Assembly: GCA_014529385.2 (NCBI GenBank) | Contig: CM043952.1 | Location: forward strand, 154,703,557-154,767,556 | Direction of reading: 5' to 3' | Length of the DNA stretch: 64,000 nucleotides | Source of the DNA: Adiantum capillus-veneris | Lineage: Eukaryota > Streptophyta > Polypodiopsida > Polypodiales > Pteridaceae | Part shown: piece by piece, positions 49,056 through 59,760 of the stretch | How the letters are laid out: every line of letters begins with the position of its first letter | Position numbering within the stretch: the stretch's first letter is position 1 | The notes under the pieces: model-generated | Told to the model about the DNA's origin: nothing | Seen by the model: only the letters and a program-made list of their open reading frames with translations | The model's database searches: none | Made by a program: the position numbers and the translations under genes

Positions 49056-50369
49056 CTAATCAGACGTCTCATCGCGTCCAAGCGGCGTATCTGTCGGATT
49101 CTGCAAAAAAAGACAATAAGACAGTTTTCAGTAAATATAAACATATAACGACATTTATAAAACAATACAAAAAATAAAAAAGAGTAAACCCTAATACTAA
49201 CCATGCCGCCGCGAGAACTGAGAATGTCCATCAGGGCGTTTAAGCCCTTCCTGCCTGCGTACTCGCGCTCGTACGGTGTGGGATCACGTCCTGTCATCGA
49301 CCACTGTCAAAACATACAAAGATTTCATTATGTTAGAACTAAAAAACTCATAAACCCTAAACTATCGAACATGCATAAAGAGCAATGTGAAAAGACTTAC
49401 AAAATCGGCCTCAAATGATGCCCATCCACCGCTCCCCAAGTGGTGCGAGCTCCCTGCCTCTACTCGCGCTCTGGCTGCATCCTTTTGTTGCTTCCACTTG
49501 TCGGGATTCTCGCGCGCTGCTTTCTTCGCATTCTTCCAATCTTCTTTGGCCAGCCAATCTGGCCTATTCCACCCATTCTTGATTGCTTTTTGCACTTCGG
49601 AACGCTTGTGTTTGCAGTATTCGCGCATTCGAATCTTCATCAGGTCTTCATTGAAGCGCTGATCCCGTGTTGGAACGGGAAACTCATCATGAAGTATGCT
49701 GATGACTCTGTTTTTTAAATCACTTGGTACTTCACTCCATTTGTTTAGTATATAGTGTCTAAACAGCTGAGAGCAAAGACCACGCATGCGCGAGATCACC
49801 TTCTTGCCGTCATCATCCATGATGATGCCGCCGCTGATGTCGACGGAGTAAGGCAAGCCCTCTGGCCGGTGACGCGTGAACCTGGGTGTCCCGGCAGGGG
49901 TCTCTAGCGGCGTGTCGATGGGGGTACGGACGTCAGGTGTCTCCACCGGCGTCTGGGCGCCGAAGCGAGGAGTGTCGAGTGGGGTGGCTCCCGGCGGAGT
50001 AGGTAGAGGTGTGTAGCTTCTAGGAACAGTCAGCCGTGCAAAACCTGGCATAGATGGCGATGCTGTGGCTGGTGTGGGGGCGGGCAAAGAAGGGGAGGGT
50101 AAAGAGCCTCGTCGAGCACGAGGCGGTGTGGAGGCATCGGTGGCGGAATCCCCACAACAACCGCCACCACCACCACTAGAGCGCCGGTGTCTAGACGAGT
50201 GTGACGCTCGTCTCGTCGACGCCGAAGCTTCAGAGCGCGCCGAATGCTCCGAAAGAGAGGGAGATGCGGATGGTGTAGGAACGCGCGATGATGCGCCAGA
50301 GCGATGACGCTCCACGTACCACTGTCTCTGCTGCGGTGACAAAGAAGAAAGAAACTCCTCATCATCCAT
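49056..50369 (-). CDS. young CACTA second protein, plant En/Spm transposase-family (TNPA-like role)
   Basis: Three exons join in phase 0 to 371 codons: 50,369-49,401, 49,303-49,202 and 49,100-49,056 (donors GTAAG and GTTAG, acceptors GACAG and TGCAG). I see no internal stop. Residues 1-170 are Ser/Pro/Thr-rich and disordered. From about residue 200, RHYILNKWSEVPSDLKNRV, KHKRSEVQKAIKNGWNRPDW and WASFEADF then PTPYEREYAGRKGLNAL resemble the 'Ptta/En/Spm plant transposase' family. Such proteins probably bind the subterminal motifs and assist transposition. A TGCAG acceptor directly before the start hints at an upstream non-coding exon, perhaps shared with the transposase transcript. The start at MDDEEF is chosen because the old copy aligns from there. 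Confidence 0.8.
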
Positions 50370-50641
50370 ACCTGCATTAAACACACGAATATTTAAACTT
50401 AATATTGAATGAATAGAGTAGACAATGACGCAAAGACCATTAAATACAATGACGTAATGACGCATATAAATACAATGACGCAATAAATCGAGTGATAAAA
50501 GAGGCAAGTCGAAAACTCAGAATTTTCAATCAAAAGATGTGAGCGCGAGTAGAAAAGAGCGTTATACACCATGGAAGCTACTTAGAGAGCCAGAGCTTTT
50601 ACAGCACGGAGCAAAATTGTTCAAATACAATATTTGTGGCT

Positions 50642-53600
50642 TTAAGAGATCTCTATCTCATCCTCGCATAACTCAGCATAACTTCCTATATCTATATAGA
50701 GCTCTCCGTTTAAACACATATCCTCTATTTCATTTTGTAGCTCCTCTGCATGCACCCCATATAGAGTAGTAGCATCTTGATGCTCGTCTGGCACCACCGC
50801 AGCGGCTTCTGATTGAGCATCTTCTCTGATCTCCTCCATTGATGTCGTTGTGATTGGTACATGGTAGCCTTCATACGTCCTTGCACTACGAGGGGCTACC
50901 TCTATGACGTACCACCAGTTTGATGTAGACTTTGTAGGATGAAATACTACCTGCCAGAGCCACATAACTTACATGAGAGCTTTCAAGCACATAACTTGTA
51001 AAAGGGGGATGTTAACTATTTATATACTTACTTGTTCACAATGCTCGGGTAGTACGAAAGTGTCTCTTAGGTCAGTCCATTTCTAAGTAGAATCCACCTC
51101 AAGAAAACCAGACTCTCCTCTACGCACAGTAGCGTTTCGACCCTCCATGATTATCTTGAACCATTGCATGTCGAACAAGTCGACAAAAAATCCTCTGTAA
51201 TCGATCCTCAAAATCTCTTGCAGCGTGCCGAAGTAAGTGAGTTCCGCCACCACGGGATCTGCATCAGAGGAACGTCGTCGACTAGACTGTTCAAATTTTG
51301 CCATGATTCCACAATCTTGAGTAAAACGCTTTTTGTCGATTCGTTCCACCCTAAAATGTCGACCTTTACACCATGCTGCTGTGTATGACTTATACTACAA
51401 CGAACAAAGATTATGAGTGGCCGTTCAAACTTATAAATAAAGTCACTTGCTAGTCGTACATTGCAAACTTACCTTGGTCGCGCAACCCCGAGAGTACTCC
51501 CACTCTTCTTCAGTCACTTCGTCACCGCATTGTTGTGCGCTTTTCAATTGGTTGTGCAACCATCTTAAGCTCATGAAGGTTGGTAGGCTCTCCAGAACCG
51601 CTGGATAGTGCATCGGTGGTCCTCTTCCCCGTCTCCACTCGATTCGTGCCCTTTGTCGCTCTTGCTTTGCATCCTCATACTGTGAAATCCACTTTTGCAT
51701 CACTGGATTGTGAAGCATGCAAAATCGGTTGATTTTAGCCTCTAGATCTTCCGTCATCTTCTTCTCAACACCGAGATTGCACATGACAATCCCAGATATG
51801 CGCTCATCATCTATGGTTCGCCATAGCGTGTCCCGGGATTTATCAAATCCGTCTAGCCACTCTCCAATGTACACCAGGGACTCTGATACCAACCAACCTT
51901 CTGCCATGCTACCCTCCGGACGTGCCTTTTGACGCACATATCCCTTAAGCGTTTTCATGAAACGCTCTAAGAAGAACATCCATCTGGAATGGACTGTGCT
52001 AGCTATTTCCACCTCATCAACTATGTGAACAAGAAGATGCACCTGAATGGTTAGTATTGTAGTAGGAAAATGTTTCTCAAACATGCACACAAGCTCCGCA
52101 GCATTTAGTTTGGCGAATGGTATGGAGTCTACGTCGATCTCCTTTTGTGAGATCCATTGCACCAGCTTTGCAAGTTTGTAGATTGTGTTACGGATGTCGA
52201 GAGACAAACATCCCTCAATGGAAACCGGTAAAATAAACTGTAAAGTATGTGCAACAATGATATTAAAGTCCACATTTTATGCAATGATATTAAAGTCCAC
52301 TATGAATGTACCTGACACATTTTATGCCAATCGTGTGACTTCAAACCGGTAAGCTTTCCTTCTTTAGTAAAACACGTTCGGAGCGAGTGCATTACGCCAG
52401 TGGGGGTCCGCAAAGATCGAATGGCCTCTTTTACTTTGCGTTCTTGGGCTCCTGTGAAAATCCATGGTGCTTTAGGAAGTTTTATCGATCCATCAGACGC
52501 TGTTTGCGGCCAATATTGCTCCATACGATCCACATTTCTAAGGTCAACTCTGGCTCCCAAAGTATCTTTCTTGCCGGTCAAATGGTCCCATAGTAGATTA
52601 CCCACATTCTTGAATATGTGCATTGGATCGAGCAAGTGATTGATCACGAGTCGGGGCCCGTATGGTAACTCGTACCATAGAGATAGTCTCTTCATCCCTG
52701 GAGGCAATCCGTCATCGCACATCTCCTTCTGCTCTAACCATGCTTGTGCAGACATCCTTGGTGGCTCTCTTCCCAAAAAGCCGTCGCGTAACACATGATT
52801 CTCCGGAAGATACGCTTGATGACCTTTGTAGATTTGCTTCTTCAGTGAGGGTGCCCTACGTGCATTCAGTCTAGGTCCACATGTGACACATGCTCTGTAT
52901 CCGCTTGTTTGAAGCCCTGCATGTATACACATGATAATAGATCAACTATGCGGAAAAACAAGATTTACAGTGTCTGAGTGAGGAGTGTCAATAGATCACC
53001 TGAGCATTCTGTTAGCCCGGGATAGTCATGCATGGTCCACATTAGAATACCTCTGATCAAAGCATGCCGTCGTCCTGTGTGTCGGCTCATATCCACCACC
53101 TCTATGCCAATCCACAATTGTTGTAGCTCTTCCAATAGTGGACGAAGATACACATCCATATTCCCCACTTTATATCGCCCTGGCACAATCAAGCTTAGCC
53201 ATAGGTGCCCCTTCTTCGTAGTCAACCACGGGGGAATATTGTAGTTGACGATGACAACGGGCCATACACTGTAAGATGTTGATCTTTGACCAAATGGATT
53301 TACGCCATCCATAGCCAGGCCTAAGCGCAAATTTCGAGCTTCCCTGGCAAAATCCGACCATGTTCCATCTATATGTTTCCAGGCTGCGCAATCTGCAGGA
53401 ATTCGTAGCACACCATCCGAAGATTTATTCTCCTCATGCCATGATGCTAGGGCGGCCATGGACTTACATTCGAAGAAATGCTTGATGCGAGGAAGCAAAG
53501 GAAAATGTCGCAAAACCTTTTGTGGAATTTTTGTCCCGTGGAGATCTACTCGATATCTTTCGGAATCACATTTCGGACACTTCTCCATGTCTGTGTATTC

Positions 53601-54368
53601 CCCTCTGAAAAGAATGCAGTCATTAGGACAAGCGTGGATAGAATTGTAATCCATCCCCAAGTTTCGCAAAATCTTTCTTGCTTCATCTCGGGAATCTGGC
53701 ATCACATTGTCAGCTGGTAGAATGTGCTCTTTCAGCAATCTACACAACATAAAAATATGATACAGTCGTGTAAAAATCTATCAGATCATTATACATTTAG
53801 AGTTCTATTAAAGTAAACTAATTGTAATAGATCACCTGAAAAGCGCTGTGACGCTAGTGTCACTCCATCCAAACTTTGCCTACATGTTGAGAAGAACCAG
53901 GAGTGCTTTCAATCTAGACATACGTGCTCCATTATACAATGACGTATCGGCTTCACTTTTCATATCATCATAGATAAGCCTTTCTGAATCCATGATCGTC
54001 TCGATCATTTCATCAATCTCGGGCTCAAACATTGCCTCGTTGGGAATGTGCTCTGCATGATCATCCCCCGAGATGTCAGAGGGTACATCTTGTGGCCTCA
54101 CATATGCTGCTTGACCAAAGCGCCTGCGAATACGTCTATTGGGTTGCAAGATTGCTGCTTGTTGGCCAGCGTCAGAGTCCGACGAGTTATAATTGGCAAC
54201 AACTCGATCTATAATAGATGGATCGAACTCGCCAAATTCGCGAACGTGCTGCAAAGAAACACGTCTTGTCCGTCGCACAGCATGCTTGCATTGATTACAA
54301 GGACATAAGACCCTCGTTGAGAGATAGGTGTTTCGGTTGGACGGTCCCACATCCTCGTCGCTACTCAT
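50642..54368 (-). pseudogene. young CACTA TNP2-type transposase, six exons, two amber codons
   Basis: Exons 54,368-53,836, 53,739-53,000, 52,916-52,312, 52,237-51,473, 51,394-51,032 and 50,950-50,642 join in consistent phase to 1,105 codons. The N-terminus carries a Cys motif (VLCPCNQCKHAV) like the transposase-associated domain. Exon 2 holds CPKCDSERYR and PLLPRIKHFF. Exon 3 holds NHLLDPMHIFKNVGNLLWDH, the TNP2 catalytic region. Exon 4 is the DUF4218-type domain and exon 5 a DUF4216-type domain (AELTYFGTLQEILRIDYRGF). TAG codons at 53,880-53,882 (Q in the old copy) and 51,083-51,085 make it non-functional as read, so mobility would need transposase from another copy. Confidence 0.9.
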
Positions 54369-54430
54369 AATGAGGATAAAAAACTTATAACCTGGACAAC
54401 AAATTTAATATTCTATTGGCATTCTTCGTC

Positions 54431-54434
<4 letters not shown>

Positions 54435-54470
<36 letters not shown>
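54435..54470 (+). repeat. (CT)18 microsatellite
   Basis: CT run just upstream of the transposase start, within the element's leader. Confidence 0.95.
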
Positions 54471-54472
<2 letters not shown>

Positions 54473-54769
54473 ACCTCACATTCTCTAGTCATGTCCAATC
54501 CCCGCACACCTCGGTCTAGAGGTGCACGGAGATCAGAACCACCGGGTTATAATCTCGTCTTTATTGGTCAATACCTATATTTGTGGGTACAAGAAATCTA
54601 CACACCCACGTCTACATGATACTGCATGTAGTGGACAAAATCCCTTTGCCTCTTCTCTAGCTGTAGCACTTCACTTCATCTTAACATCTTTTCACAGTAG
54701 ATCTTTTCACTGTTCGTCTAACTCTAAACCCTAAACCGTAAGTAATTCTTGCGTGGACTCGATCTAACG

Positions 54770-55146
54770 TAAATAAGCGTAAATCTAAATAAACGTAAAT
54801 CTAACTAAAAATAAAGCTAAATCTAATTTAACGTAAGTCTAATGACTAGAGGTTGTTTAGATGGTCATTGTGTCGGGGATGTAGTGACTCTTGTCGCCCT
54901 GAAGATCCACCTTCTTCCCTATCTTCTGAAGACATTTCACCAGTACTTTTGGATCGACGGAGCCCACCATGAGTGAAGGCAGCAATACCCTATATTCCAT
55001 TGAGGGCTTTCTTCACCCGCTTCATGCAGGCATCGCAGTCTATGGAGACCCGCATCTAATCTAATATAACGTAAATCTAAATCTAGCTTAAATAAACGTA
55101 AATCTAGTTAAAAATAAACCTAAATCTAATTTAATGTAAGTCTACA
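54770..55146. repeat. direct repeats (AT-rich) flanking the HMA fragment
   Basis: Two blocks of about 75 bp share AAATAAACGTAAATCTA and AAATCTAATTTAAYGTAAGT. One lies on each side of the captured fragment. Confidence 0.75.
54857..55055 (-). pseudogene. captured HMA-domain (metallochaperone-like) gene fragment
   Basis: The minus strand from ATG 55,055 reads MRVSIDCDACMKRVKKALNG, the first half of a heavy-metal-associated domain with the C-x-x-C metal site (CDAC). A TAG follows at 54,990-54,992. After a frame change, the strand reads VGSVDPKVLVKCLQKIGKKV and DLQGDKSHYIPDTMTI to a TAA at 54,857. These are the two ends of a plant HMA protein of the HIPP/copper-chaperone type, with the middle of the domain (the usual DPKQQKVTV strand) lost. 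It lies in the CACTA leader, flanked by similar AT-rich repeats at 54,770-54,842 and 55,066-55,146. It is unrelated to transposition proteins, so it is best explained as host sequence captured by the element. Confidence 0.85.
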
Positions 55147-55415
55147 TATAACCTAATCTTTAACGTCTTTTAAGATAGTTTCCTACGACGTTATAACTCT
55201 CTTCTTCCTGTGTGTGTGCGCGTGTGTGGATGTGTGTGCCAATAAAAAGAGATAAATGGTATAACCTTTCTATCACCCATGCCAAGTATGATAGATTGAT
55301 TATGCCATTTCTCTCTTGAATAATAGGTCTTCAGTTCAACTCCTCGTCGGCTAGATCTTTAGGTCTTTTAATTTTAATTAGTTTCCTACGACGCTCCCTT
55401 AGTTTCTCTTTCTTT

Positions 55416-55610
55416 CTTTCTCAATGTGTGTGCGTTTTTTTGGATCGTATGCATGTTTTCTTTCTCTTTTCCTCTCTCAATGTGTGCGTTTTTTGTTTAT
55501 GCATGTTCTCTCTCTCTTTTCCTCTCTCAATGCGTGCGTTTTTTGTTTATGCATGCTCTCTCTCTCTTTTTCTCTCTCAATGTGTGTGTGCATTCTTTGT
55601 TTATGTATGT
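55416..55610 (+). repeat. minisatellite, about 60-bp unit x3
   Basis: Units contain CTCTCAATGYGTGCGTTTTT then TGTTTATGCATG and a CTCTCTCTTT stretch, with small differences. The long open frames here are repeat artefacts. Confidence 0.85.
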
Positions 55611-55631
55611 GTGTGCGTTTTTGTTTTTGTT

Positions 55632-55635
<4 letters not shown>

Positions 55636-55687
<52 letters not shown>

Positions 55688-55803
55688 AACACTATGTGTG
55701 TGTGTATGTGTGTGTGTGAGAGAGAGAGAGAGGGAGAGAGAAAGAGGGGAAGGGAACATGAGAATGAGGAGAGGGAAGGAGCATACCTGGCTCTCCTTCC
55801 TCT

Positions 55804-55859
<56 letters not shown>

Positions 55860-55864
55860 AGAAG

Positions 55865-55901
<37 letters not shown>
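55636..55901 (+). repeat. microsatellite cluster (CT)n, (GT)n, (GA)n
   Basis: (CT)24 at 55,636-55,684, GAGAGA clusters near 55,720, (GT)25 at 55,809-55,858 and (GA)17 at 55,867-55,901, all within the CACTA leader. Confidence 0.95.
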
Positions 55902-55904
<3 letters not shown>

Positions 55905-55997
55905 GGGAGAGCGTTACCTGCTCTTTTCTTGAGGGCGCCGAAAAACTCAGATCTGAGATCTGAGTTTTTGGGCGCGCTCGGTTAATTTTTTTACCCC

Positions 55998-56128
55998 AGC
56001 TGGCGTCGCTATGAGCGTCGCTATAAGCGTCGCAAATTTACAAATAAATTTGCGACGCTCATAGCGACGCTCATAGCGTCGCCGGGAAATTTGTTTTTGA
56101 GCGTCGCTGTGTGAGCGTCGCTAATATG
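55998..56128. repeat. right subterminal array of young CACTA
   Basis: Five perfect GCGTCGCT/AGCGACGC motifs plus partial ones. Positions about 56,009-56,077 form a hairpin around CAAATTTACAAATAAATTTG. This matches the left array in motif and general spacing. Confidence 0.85.
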
Positions 56129-57080
56129 AAGAGCCTTTTGTAGTGAGGTGCCCCTTCTCGGTAGTCAAGCACGGGGGAATGTTGTAGTTGACGATGACAA
56201 TGGGCCATACACTGTAAGATGTTGATCTCTAACCAAATGGATTTACGCCATCCATAGCCAGGCCCATGCGCAAATTTTGAGCTTCCCTTACAAAATCTCG
56301 TCTATATGTTTCCAGGCTGCACAATCTGCAAGAATCCGTAGCACACCATTCGAAGATCTATTCTCCTCTGCCATGATGCTAGGGCAGCCATGGACTTACA
56401 TTCTAAGAAATGCTTGATGTGAGGAAGCAGAGGAAAATTTTGCAAAACCTTTTGTGGAATTTATTGTCAGTGGAGATCTACTCGATATCTCTCGGAATCA
56501 CATTTCAGACACTTCTCCATGTCTATGTATTCCCCTCTGAAAAGAATGCAATCATTAGGACAAGCGTGAATCAAATTACAATCCATCCCCAAGTTTTGCA
56601 AGATCTTTCTTGCTTCCTCTCCGAAATCTGGTTCACATTATCAGCTGGTAGTATGTGCTCTTTGAGCAATCTACACAACGAAAAAATGCGGTACGCTTGT
56701 GTAAGTAATCTATCAGATCATTATACATATATAGTCTTTTATTGAAGTAAACACATTGTAATAGATCACCTGAAAAGCATTGTGATTCGAGTGTCACTCC
56801 ATCCAAACTTTTCTTGCATATTGAGAAGAACTAGGAGTGCCTTCAATCTAGACACACATGCTCCATCATACAGTGGCGTATCGGCTTCACTTTTCATATC
56901 TTCATAGATAAGCCTTTTTGAATCCATGATCGTCTTGATCATTTTCTCGATCTTGGGCTCAAACATTGCCTTGTTGGGAATGTGGTCTGCATGATCATCC
57001 TCCGAGATGCCAGAGGCTACATCTTATGGCCTCACGTATGCTGCTTGACCAAAGGGCTTGCGAACACATCTATTGGGTTG

Positions 57081-58838
57081 TGATGGCGGGAAAAAGAGCA
57101 GTGCGGTCGGGTGGCCTCTGTACTCGTGCACACTCCACAAACCACGGCTCATGCAAACAAGCAAAGAACAAAACAAAGGGGGCACCACCCTAAATTAAGA
57201 GGTTTAGGGACCTCACACATAGTGCACATAGGCAAGTGAGACTTCTGGCATTATGATGGCATCAAAACATATGGCAAAACACATAGAAACGAAGCTTAGG
57301 GACCTTATGTAGCATATATATACACAAGACATCATCTTAACAATACAACGGCATCTGATCATACATAACAAGGATATAGAGAAGCAAGCCAAGGATGGCA
57401 AGCCAAGGATGGCATAATCCCTTGTCAAAAATAATCAACCCAGCAAGTAGGTATGATCCTACTAGCAACACATCAATACCTTAGAGAATGATGGCGAGGA
57501 TGGTGGCCACGGAGCATGAGAGACGACTCCTTATTTAGGTTTTAGGGCTAGTAATGTAGCATACTAGAGGGAGAGAGAGAGAGAGGGAGAGAGAGTAGAG
57601 CTCCATCCATAGCTCCTCGTTGTGAGCAATGTCGTCATAGCTTCGTTGCTTGGTGAAGTGGGTGAAGTGTTTGTTTTGAGTGAGAGAAGGCCTCCTTATA
57701 TAGGTTTCTGAGAGGGTTTAGGATTAGGGATAAACATGCTTAAATCCGCTGATTGGGGTTACTTTTTGCTTAGGGTGGTCAACAGATTGAGGTCACCTGA
57801 TATGTCACCATCAAGATATTCTCTAGAGTGATGTGAGAGGGGAGGGTAAATGCTGATTTTTCTGATTGTGACACATGGGGATAAGGCCTTGACCAGCATT
57901 TAAGAGCAGGTAAGGTGGCTGTTGAAACTGGAGGTTCTGCACATGTCAGGGGGGGACCTGCTGGGTCCTCCTGAATATCAAATTCTCAAAAAATCCTCAA
58001 CCATGGCTTCTTTTGACATGTGTTCTTTGAAAAAATCAGCATGTCTCTTTTCAACTCAAAAGTCTTTATCCCTGTTTACTCACCTTTACCATAAGATTTT
58101 CCCCTTTTCTCCTCCTGTAACTGCATTTTTGATGCCCAATCACTGCTTCTAGTAACAGTGAACTGTTATCTACCAAATACTTATGGTGCAGTAAGAAATA
58201 TTTACCATGGGTAAAAAAAGTTACTGTAGGTAAAAAGTGATTTGTATTTACCATGTAGGTGAAAAATATTTACTGTAGGTAAAAAATATTTACTGTCGGT
58301 AAAAAAGTGAAAACGGAGTATGCTGTGCTGTGAGTCCACACGAACATCCTCGTGTAAATTTCACTAGAAATTCACACGTAGAATGGGCTATTCTGTAAGA
58401 TATAGGTTGTAGGCATGCATAAGAGCTCGTTCCCACGTATCTTCTGTCCATGGCACTTTTTACTCTTTGGTGCTTGTGAAGTAGATTTTTCTTCTCTTTC
58501 GAGATCCCTTGGACTAGAGTATCCTCATCTCCCCAACAACTGACTGTGCCTTTATTGCATCTTCAGAAGGGGTCCTAAAAACCATGCATCATATAGCCCT
58601 CTCCCTTAAGCTAGAGGTATTTGATGCCTCTAGCTGTAGGTTGTGCTACAATAGGGTTCTCTTGAATACTTACCCACCTGGTATCAATTGAATTTGCCAT
58701 GTTACTGCTTTCTTGGCTGATGCACCCTGTTTAGTCCTTTCTGATGAATAATTGTATCCATCCATGACTAACAACTGGTCTCCTAGACCCTTGAAAGCCA
58801 TACCCATCCATTGTCAATATCCACTTTCACTGGTAGCA
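57081..58838 (-). repeat. 3' LTR of gypsy element 3 (proposed)
   Basis: On the minus strand it starts TGCTACCAGTG directly after the polypurine tract and ends CCGCCATCA, so it has TG...CA termini. Its outer end is exactly where old CACTA homology stops. A minus-strand TATA box, CTATATAAGGAGGCC, lies near 57,690-57,704. A tandem of GGTAAAAAATATTTACTGT-like units lies at 58,190-58,310. The partner LTR is outside the window. Confidence 0.7.
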
Positions 58839-58870
58839 TTCTCTTTTTTCTTTTTTCTTCTCTTTTTTCC
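58839..58870 (-). promoter_or_regulatory. polypurine tract of gypsy element 3
   Basis: The minus strand is almost pure A/G (GGAAAAAAGAGAAGAAAAAA and onward) immediately before the proposed LTR start TGCTACC. Confidence 0.75.
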
Positions 58871-58908
58871 TTAAAAAAAAAAAAAAGACTATGTACATGA
58901 TTGTTACC

Positions 58909-59760
58909 TTAGTTGGAGCTCGAATATGATGAGCTCTCCTTTGAACCATCCTTAGCATTGATTTCACCAGCATATGGCTGTGAAAGACGACAGTGGTAGG
59001 CCTTCAATCGCCAACCATTTACCGGGGTCTGATGTACCTTACCATCTAGGTCACCTAGTTGGTAACTACCATTTGAGAACCTCTGTATCACTACAAAAGG
59101 GCCTTCCCACTTAAGCAAGAACTTACCATCCTTCCTGCGATCAAAGCGATTGTCGTATCTGAGCACTAAAGAACCTTCCTTGATACCTTTCTGGACAAGG
59201 TTGCGATTGAACTTCTTTCGTTTCTTCTCTGCCTGGGCTACATAGTACTTCACTGCTGACTCTCGATCTAGCCCTAACCTCTCCAAATCGATGATTCTTC
59301 CTTCCACCTGCTTCTCTTGACTATCCTCTTGATGTGCTTTTAGAACTTGGAGGCTCGCTAGATCCACTTCTATAGGCAATAGTGCCTCTTGCCCGTAAAC
59401 CAAGTGAAAAGGTGTATACCCCAAGGATGTTTTAAAGGATGTTCTGTAGGCCCAAAGTGCTGCATCTAGGTGTTTGTCCCATGCCTTAGGATGTAAATGC
59501 ACTTGCTTAGTGATGATTTTACATATAAGACCATTTACCTTTTCGACAAGACCATTGCACTGAGGGTAGTATGGTGTAGAGTGCCTGCGCTTGATTTTTA
59601 ACTTGCTCATCAATTGCCCGACTAAATCAGCTCGAAATCCCAGTCCCCTATCCGAGAGAATCTCCAAAGGTGTGCCAAAACGGCAACAAAGGCATTAAAA
59701 AATGAAATCACTCACGTCCTTGGCTGTGATGCGCTTTGTGGGACGAGTTTCTGGTCATGT
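58909..59760 (-). pseudogene. gypsy integrase, C-terminal part
   Basis: After TRPTKRITAKDVSDFIF and a TAA (about 59,695-59,697), the frame continues RFGTPLEILSDRGLGF (second catalytic Asp), TPYYPQCNGLVEKVNG (catalytic Glu region), ALWAYRTSFKTSLGYTPFHL, and ends with the GPF/Y-like tail FLLKWEGPFVVIQRFSNG and VNGWRLKAYH. A frameshift near 59,755 separates it from the upstream Pol frame. Integrase joins the element DNA to the host chromosome. Confidence 0.9.

Larger units (their letters stand above)
48468..56145 (-). mobile_element. young CACTA (En/Spm) element, complete ends
   Basis: 7,678 bp with inverted ends CACTACAA at 48,468 and TTGTAGTG at 56,138-56,145. The 3-bp duplication AGG lies at 48,465-48,467 and 56,146-56,148, as expected for CACTA. 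Inside are subterminal motif arrays at both ends, a transposase gene, a second gene, microsatellites and a captured host gene fragment. Both genes run leftwards, transposase first, as in En/Spm. It sits inside exon 2 of the old element's transposase gene: the flanks joined across the insertion align with this element's own 53,160-53,230. Confidence 0.95.
38101..57080 (-). mobile_element. old CACTA (En/Spm) element, interrupted by younger insertions
   Basis: The left terminus CACTACAAGAGGTTATGTGC (38,101) is nearly identical to that of the young CACTA (48,468). What follows is collinear with the young element: subterminal motifs, second gene (38,689-39,310 and 44,793-45,516), then transposase gene (46,233-48,467 and 56,146-57,080). 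A copia element (39,311-44,792), a foldback element (45,735-46,030) and the young CACTA (48,468-56,145) lie inside it. The right end is missing: homology to 54,150 stops at 57,080, where a gypsy LTR starts. It is more diverged and more deleted than the inner copy. Confidence 0.85.
46233..57080 (-). pseudogene. old CACTA TNP2-type transposase, split by young CACTA
   Basis: The pieces are collinear with the young gene. The N-terminal region is at 57,080-56,766 (SRLKALLVLLNMQEKFGWSD, open where the young copy has a stop). The first part of exon 2 is at about 56,690-56,146 and its remainder at 48,467-48,250. Later exons lie around 48,180-47,600, 47,478-46,700 (VKLVQWISQKEINVESIPF) and 46,466-46,233. 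Compared with the young copy, about 325 bp around 46,502 (end of exon 5, start of exon 6) are deleted. Numerous stops are present. Confidence 0.85.

Noticed and set aside
54721-54740. Telomere-like CTAAACCCTAAACC
   Set aside because: Only two partial repeats; not an interstitial telomere array.
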